The translations under genes and the position numbers were made by a program. Below the pieces are notes generated by a model. That model searched no databases, was not told where the DNA came from, and saw nothing but the letters and a program-made list of their open reading frames with translations. Of a stretch of DNA of 64,000 bases, positions 58,195 through 64,000 are shown piece by piece. Source of the stretch: Sarcocystis neurona (Eukaryota; Apicomplexa; Conoidasida; Eucoccidiorida; Sarcocystidae); NCBI GenBank assembly GCA_000727475.1, contig KL647294.1, forward strand, positions 1,916,809 to 1,980,808, written 5' to 3'. Numbering within the stretch: position 1 is the first letter of the stretch; each line of letters starts with the position of its first letter.

Positions 58195-58375
58195 ATAAAC
58201 ACATATATCTATATATATTCTCTCGATGCCCATTTACATACATGCATATACATATATATTCTCTCAATGCACATACATATATATATATATTCTATGAATG
58301 CATATGTATATATATATATATTCTCTCTCAATGCATATATATATATGCCCTCAACGCACACGTATGTGTATATAT
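58195..58375. repeat. Short-period tandem repeat (TTCTCTCAATGCATA-like)
   Basis: Four or five units of about 40-55 bp, each TTCTCT, CAATGCA and a TATA tract, in the Gene B intron. Confidence 0.65.
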
Positions 58376-58639
58376 GTGTACGCAGGTACAGTTGTGTAGA
58401 CATGTAAATGCTTCTGTGTGTCATTTTTTTCATGCTGTTGCTTGTGTTGCGGCAGTTGAATTCATTTAATTCTCTTGTGGCGTGCGTTCCCCTGTGGTGG
58501 TGAAGTTTTAGAAAGACATACACACCTGTATGTTCATGTATTCGTTTGCACATACGTCTGCGCCTTTGTCAGTCACTGGTATATCTAAATATATTCGTAC
58601 GCAGGAATAAGTATCTACACGCATAGACGTATACACGTA

Positions 58640-59125
58640 CGTATTTGTAACCAGATATATATATATATATATATGTATATGTATGTGTTGATGTGTATAT
58701 ATATACACACATACGCGCATACATGCATGAGCACATACATATATATATATGTATGCAGGCGACTCTATCGTCTTTTTAAGCGGCAGGAGCTCTTCTCCAC
58801 ACTCTGTGCATATACATGTACACACACATGTATATATGATATAAGTATATATATACATATATATGTATATATATAATATATGTGTATATATGCAGATACA
58901 TACATACGTGAGTATATACGTATATTGGGGTTATCCACAGGTACCTCTATATATATATATATATATCTATATATATATATATATGTACTCGTTGTGGATA
59001 TAAGTGATACACATATGTATATATATATGGAAATTTACTTGCAAATCAGGTCTCTTCCTCACTCTCTCTATATATATGTATAGATTCTCTCATACTTGTG
59101 TGTATATATATATATATATGTATGT
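58640..59125. repeat. TA/TATG microsatellite
   Basis: Mostly TATATA and GTATAT tracts in the intron before exon 59300; no frame is believed. Confidence 0.85.
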
Positions 59126-59299
59126 GTATCAAAATAAAGACTATGTAAACACAGAGGTTTGCATGTATGTATAGATTTGTTGTCAGGATAACGACGGGAT
59201 ACCCGTGTGTATACGTTCATAGTCATACGCATATGTGTGGACAAGTATGAATGCCCGAATCTACGAATGTTTTCTCTTGGTCGTTGTGGATGCGGGCAG

Positions 59300-59789
59300 A
59301 CAGCTTCACCTGGCGTCGCAGGTGCTGCAGCCGTTTCCGCAGCTGCGAAGCCTCGCCGTTCTTCTCTGTTGGGACGCATGTCGAAGTGACTTGCTGCTGC
59401 GGCAGCAACTGCTGGACGTGCTATGGATACAGCCCCTTCTACAGCAGCAGCACGCAGCGGCAGCAGTGCTGCGGCTCCAGCAGCAGCAGCAGCGGTGGCA
59501 GCAGGGACAGCAGCAGGAGCAGCAGCTTGAAGAAGGAGAAGAAGACGCAGCAGCAGCCGGGAACGAGACGGTCGTTGAGCGCGACCTGCCGCGGCGTCAT
59601 ACGCAGCAGCAGGAGGAGAAACAGCAGCAGCAACGGTGGAGCATCACACGGAGGAGGAATAGCGGCAGCAGAGAAAGACGAAGAAGCAAGTCCTGTGTCG
59701 CCGACGCAGCAGCAGCAGCAGTACCTGGTAAATCGTTCTGGCTGCAGAAATGTACCGAAGGAGACGTCCTTTTGTTTGAACACTTGCAG
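59300..59789 (+). CDS. Gene B, helical exon with Gln tracts
   Basis: The acceptor GGATGCGGGCAG opens QLHLASQVLQPFPQLRSLAV, then LLCWDACRSDLLLRQQLLDV and a long Gln/Arg stretch. It ends FWLQKCTEGDVLLFEHLQ at the donor TTGCAG/GTAAAC. It is phase 2 in and phase 0 out, and its exit joins exon 62664 in phase. The helical start resembles the Leu-rich islands of exon 1. The frame is also open upstream to 59235, so an earlier acceptor is possible. Confidence 0.65.
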
Positions 59790-60689
59790 GTAAACAACTC
59801 AACACGCTATGCGTACGTCATATATGTATATGTACTTAGCACGTAAACAAGTCAGTCAACTATATATATAGATATATATATATATATGTATATATATCAA
59901 AATATACGTGCATGCAAGCATATGTACAAACACACGTATGTATATACGAATATATATGTACATACGCGTATCGGTATACCTCCTCCGTATACGTATGGAG
60001 GTATATATGTATGCACATACGTGACTACAAACGTATACACACACATACATGTATGGATGTGTATTATTGAGTGCATCTCTCCGTCTCCGTCTCCGTCTCT
60101 CGCCTCCTCTCGATGTCTCCCTTTCCTTCACTTCTCCCCTTCTCTGCATGTGTCTTCGCACATATCGATGTGCATGCATCGTCGCAGCAGTGTGGGGTGG
60201 ATACGCAGGGACTCCTTTAAGAAAGTCAGCACGTCGACACAGGCATCCCCCTCATTTTACGTCCCACACATATATGATTGGGGGTGTATACACATGCATG
60301 CAGTAATATATATGAGGAAGGAAGCTGTATATGCAGATGCTCTTTCTATCCAGAATACATACATATGTGTCAGGATGTACTGGTACGTAGATATCGTTGG
60401 TCACTCCTAACATAGATACACACGTACAACACACGGACTGCTCCATCATCCATATACATACTCATATATATATATAGGTGAGTATTCTTTTTTGTATTAC
60501 ACGTTTATGTACGTATCCACACAGACGCATACATGTATAGGCATTTACTCGATATATATGTGAACTAGCGCATTTCTGTCTGTGTGTGCAGATATAGAAT
60601 AAGTATATAGGGACGCGAACCGGGTTAGACGCAGACCTTCATAAGACTACGTAGATGCAGTACATGCAAATCTGTCTCATATATATATA

Positions 60690-61210
60690 TATAGTATATG
60701 TGTGCACTTGTATACCCACACATATATACAGAAGGCGACAATAGGTCTATAGAGACACATTTCATTTATATGTGCACAAGTGTATGTGTATGCGGTATTA
60801 TAAGTGTGTGTATCTGTGAATTGTACGTGCCTCTCTCTCTATCAAATATATATATATATATATGTGTGCGGTACATAGTTATAATGTGTCTGTGTGTATG
60901 GATTGTACATGTCTCTCTCTCTGTATATATATATATATATACACATGCATGTACATATATATATATGTGTGTATGCGTTGCATGGTTTTAGCGTATGTGT
61001 GTGTGTGTGTGTCTGTGGGCTGTACATATCTCTCTGTCTTTCTCTCTCTATATATATAAATGTAATGTGTGGGGTATACGGTCATATTTTGTGTGTCTGG
61101 GTGGACTGTACGTGCCCCTGTCTCTGCAATATATGTATATATGTATGTAAATGTAGTGTGCGGCGTATAAGGTTATAATGTGTGTGTGTGTATGGACTGC
61201 TCGTGTGGTG
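60690..61210. repeat. Tandem repeat of about 95-130 bp, five diverged copies
   Basis: Each unit has a GTGTGTGTATG part, a TGGACTGTACGTG-like core (about 60818, 60900, 61015, 61102, 61191), a CTCTCTCTCT part and a TATA tract. It lies in the last complete Gene B intron. Confidence 0.7.
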
Positions 61211-61777
61211 CATACCATCTACATATAATATACACACTGAGTATGTGCTGGTGTCTATTCTCTCCTCTAACGTACATAATGTATATGTAGGTGAATTAAT
61301 TTACCTGTATATATGTGGGCAAGAATATATATATAAAGAGAGAGAGTGAAGTACATTAGTTGGGATGCGTATGGTGGATTTGGACGAGGCGATAGGGCTG
61401 CGAAGAGTTTCAAACGAGACGCAGGGTGGACGCTGGGGTCACCTCTCCTGCCTTCTTAAAGAGGACAGCGAAATGCGGACACAATGCTGCAGACAGAGAG
61501 ACGGAGGGGGACGCACGGTGGTATTTTGGTCTCTCGCCTCAGATGAGAAAGGAGAGGAATTCACACGTAGAAAGGCCTCCTGGAGAGAAGGAGGGATGTA
61601 CACCACTTCTATATGGACGCAGTCAGAAGTACGGAGAGAGGAGGAGGAAGCATGCGTATCGTAGGAGTGTTATTACAGGCCTTCTGCTCCAGCGCACATA
61701 CGCAGGGGTGCCGCATTATGGGGCCTGCAAGTCTTCGTCATACGAGCCTCGCAAGGCTGTCCAGAAATATACAGAGA

Positions 61778-61862
61778 GACAGGGAGAGGGGGAGACGGGG
61801 AGACGGAGAGACGGGGAGACGGAGAGACGCGGAGACGGGGAGACACGGAGACGGGGAGACAG
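61778..61862. repeat. GGGGAGACGGAGAGAC minisatellite
   Basis: About five 16-bp units, purine-rich on plus, with small length changes. It is intronic. Confidence 0.8.
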
Positions 61863-62022
61863 CACGTCTCTTGGGTTGACCGCAGATATTTATATATTTC
61901 TTGTAATCCTCGAATATTTTTCTCCGAGCCCCCCCACCGACTCCATCCGCCCCTTTGCGAACCCAGTGTGTGGATGTGTAGACTTACGAATATGGATATA
62001 CACAAATATATGTGTATCTCGA

Positions 62023-62082
62023 TATGCACATGGAACTATATATATACATATATATATATGTATACATAGTTCCATGTGCATA
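62023..62082. repeat. Inverted repeat with AT-rich centre
   Basis: TATGCACATGGAACTAT at 62023 is the reverse complement of ATAGTTCCATGTGCATA ending at 62082. The centre is also largely self-complementary TATA sequence, so the whole 60 bases can fold as a hairpin or cruciform. Confidence 0.85.
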
Positions 62083-62663
62083 TGCACGTATATCTATTCA
62101 TATGCACACATACATATATATATATTCCGTTATATCTATCCAGTTGTATCTCTCTTTATATATATGTGAAACTATTAATTTTGTATACCTGTATATCCAT
62201 ATATATGTCTATATATACGTCGACTTATACATATGTGTATGTGCATTCATGTATCCATATATCTATTCACATATGTATATATGTATCCCCTATGTGTATG
62301 TGGTAGTCTATTATGTATATTTGTGTGTCTCTGTATCTATATACCTGTATATGTATATATATGTGTGTATCCGTCCATATGCCATTTTGTGTATCTCTGT
62401 GTCTGCCCATGGGTATTCGTTCATGTGTCTATTTCTCTCTATCTCTCTCTCTATATGTATGCGTATGTATATGCGTATTAAATGTACGTGTGTACGTGTG
62501 TATATTCATAGATATTGCCTGCAGGTTTATAATTGTGAATATCTCAAGGATAGACGTACACAAGACATGAGTGTGCGTGTAGCATATATACCTCCATATA
62601 TGCCTCCTCCTGTTTTCATTTTATTTTGAGGAGAATTTTTGGCGATTTGTTTGTCCTTGGCAG

Positions 62664-63479
62664 GTCCTCTACCGTCGCGTGCAAACGAGCTGGTGGATTG
62701 CAAGCCTCGCTGCTGTCTACCCCCCCTCCCCCTCCTCCGACAGGAGCAGCAGCAGCTTTACGAGCACCAGTCGCAGCAACAGCAGCAGAATTGCCTATTG
62801 GCGCGACAGCAACAGTAAGCATTCTGCTTCCCCAGCTTCGACAACTCACAGCGGCCGCCAAGCACCCAACATCCCTTTTCATATTTGTTCGTCTCCTTCT
62901 GGTACTGCTGCTGCTTCTACTGTTACTGGTGCTGCTGCTGCTGACGCTGCTGCCACTTTTGCTGCTGCTGCTACGGAGGAGGAGGAGGAGAAGAGGCAGG
63001 GGGAGGAGGCAGGTGGATCGGCCGAAGACGTAGCAGCAGCACAAGCAGCACCAGAGCAACGCGTCTTTGATCTGCGGGCTCTTCTCGCCGCAGAAGACGA
63101 AGGAGAGGAAGAGGAGAAAGAGGAGGAAGAAAAGGAGGAGAAGCAGCCCCAGCAGCGGGGCCCAGATGGAGCAGCAGGCAGCGTGGACAGAAGAAGAAGA
63201 AACAGCTGCAGCAACAGGGGCATCGCCTCACTGCCAGAGAAGACCTGCGCGGACTTCGAAAGGGAGAGGCGCGTGCACGATGGCGTGAACAGCAGCAGCG
63301 GCAGCGATCGCAGCAGCACGGCGGCGGTGCTCGAGCGTGGGAGAGCAGACCTGAAGCAACAGGCAGCAGCAGCAGCAGGAGCAGCAGGAGGAGGAAGAGG
63401 AGAGGAAAACGCTGCTGCTGTTGCTGCAGTTGCGGGCGACATCTTTAATGAGCTGCAGCGTCACTCCATTCTCTACGTG
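62664..63479 (+). CDS. Gene B, exon with acidic tract
   Basis: The acceptor TTGTCCTTGGCAG and donor TACGTG/GTAAGA bound 816 nt, phase 0 both sides, matching exon 59300-59789 and the cut exon at 63955. It begins VLYRRVQTSWWIASLAAVYP, passes Ser/Thr and Ala tracts, then RVFDLRALLAAEDEGEEEEK followed by an acidic Glu/Lys run of about 25 residues, then LPEKTCADFERERRVHDGVN, an Ala/Gly tract and DIFNELQRHSILYV at the end. The acidic run suggests a surface-exposed linker. Function unknown. Confidence 0.7.
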
Positions 63480-63549
63480 GTAAGAAGCAAAAGAAGCAGC
63501 AGCATCTGCTGCAGCACGAACCGCCGTTGCGGCGCAGCGGCAGCAACAG

Positions 63550-63651
63550 CACAGCAGCAGCAGCAGCACGGCAGCAGCAGCAGCACGGCAGCAGCAGCAG
63601 CACAGCAGCAGCAGCAGCACAGCAGCAGCAGCAGCACAGCAGCAGCAGCGA
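63550..63651. repeat. 17-bp minisatellite that cycles reading frame
   Basis: CACGGCAGCAGCAGCAG-like units start at 63550, 63567, 63584, 63601, 63618 and 63635, exactly 17 apart. Because 17 is not a multiple of three, a single frame reads Gln, then Ser, then Ala runs in turn. It sits in the Gene B intron just after the donor at 63480. Confidence 0.9.
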
Positions 63652-63954
63652 TCGTTTAGGGGCAACAGGTGCCCACAGTATAGCGGCAGCGCTGGAGAGG
63701 AAATGCGAGGCCGTGTCGCTTGGCGTTTTCTGTTGCGTCTTTAGTGCTGGTGCTGCTGCTGCGCTGCTGCTGACGTGCACTGCTGGTGTGGGGCAACGTC
63801 TGCCGCTGGTGGTGGGGAAGTCCTTCTTCGGCGCTGCTGCCGTGCTGACGTGGCGACGTTGCTCCACGTGCTGCTGCTGCTGCGCCTGCTGCTTCTTTCT
63901 TGTGATGTTGTGGGGCAGCCATTTCCTTTTTCGGTCGTTTCCGCCAACCTGCAG

Positions 63955-64000
63955 GAGTCTTCTTCAATAGGGGCAGTCACTCTCGTTGCATCTACAGCGT
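63955..64000 (+). CDS. Gene B, exon cut by the window end
   Basis: The acceptor CGTTTCCGCCAACCTGCAG is followed by ESSSIGAVTLVASTA in phase 0, matching exon 62664-63479. It runs open to the last base. The gene therefore continues to the right. Confidence 0.55.

Noticed and set aside
1..64000. Telomere-like AAACCCT repeats, tRNA or rRNA genes, CRISPR arrays, viral or transposase genes
   Set aside because: Looked for by eye and not seen; tRNA genes with introns or weak arms could have been missed.

Overview
This window is nuclear DNA of an apicomplexan parasite, most likely an Eimeria species (species not determined). Reasons visible in the sequence: very long CAG/CTG triplet tracts read as Gln, Ala, Ser or Leu runs on either strand; genes broken by many introns; long TA/CATA microsatellites and minisatellites inside the introns; and no operons, ribosome-binding sites or bacterial gene spacing. 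Eimeria chromosomes are known to alternate repeat-rich segments with homopolymeric amino-acid repeats and repeat-poor segments, and this window looks like rich (about 1-15.6 kb), poor (about 15.6-37.7 kb), rich (about 37.8-64 kb). All exon limits were read by eye from GT/AG sites, reading frame and phase; none were tested with transcripts.

Left block, minus strand: one long spliced gene (Gene A). It starts at an ATG at 15584 and runs leftwards, probably past the window edge. Exons at 11346-11518, 8181-8390, 5631-6218 and 3279-3521 join in phase. The N-terminus is Lys/Ala/Pro-rich, followed by a charged helical region. It has a probable one-base frameshift at a C7 run (13138-13144). No known domain is recognised. 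Its introns carry tandem repeats with periods near 193, 183 and 116 bp.

Middle block: mostly unique sequence, poor in CAG, with small low-confidence genes on both strands. The best are a single-exon membrane protein (30740-32509, plus), a two-exon gene facing it (30557-30139, minus), a two-exon gene at 22097-21785 (minus), a single-pass membrane candidate at 28227 (minus), a terminal exon at about 29.0 kb (minus), and overlapping opposite-strand candidates at 35.7-37.1 kb.

Right block, plus strand: one giant gene (Gene B) from an ATG at 38068 through at least seven further well-supported exons to the right edge, where an exon at 63955 is cut by the window end. At least 3000 residues are visible. 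Leu-rich helical islands are separated by long Gln, Ala and Ser tracts. Introns are TA/TATG microsatellites. A 657-N assembly gap (49859-50515) in a pyrimidine tract probably hides an exon, because the phases on its two sides do not match. No tRNA, rRNA, CRISPR or viral gene was recognised.
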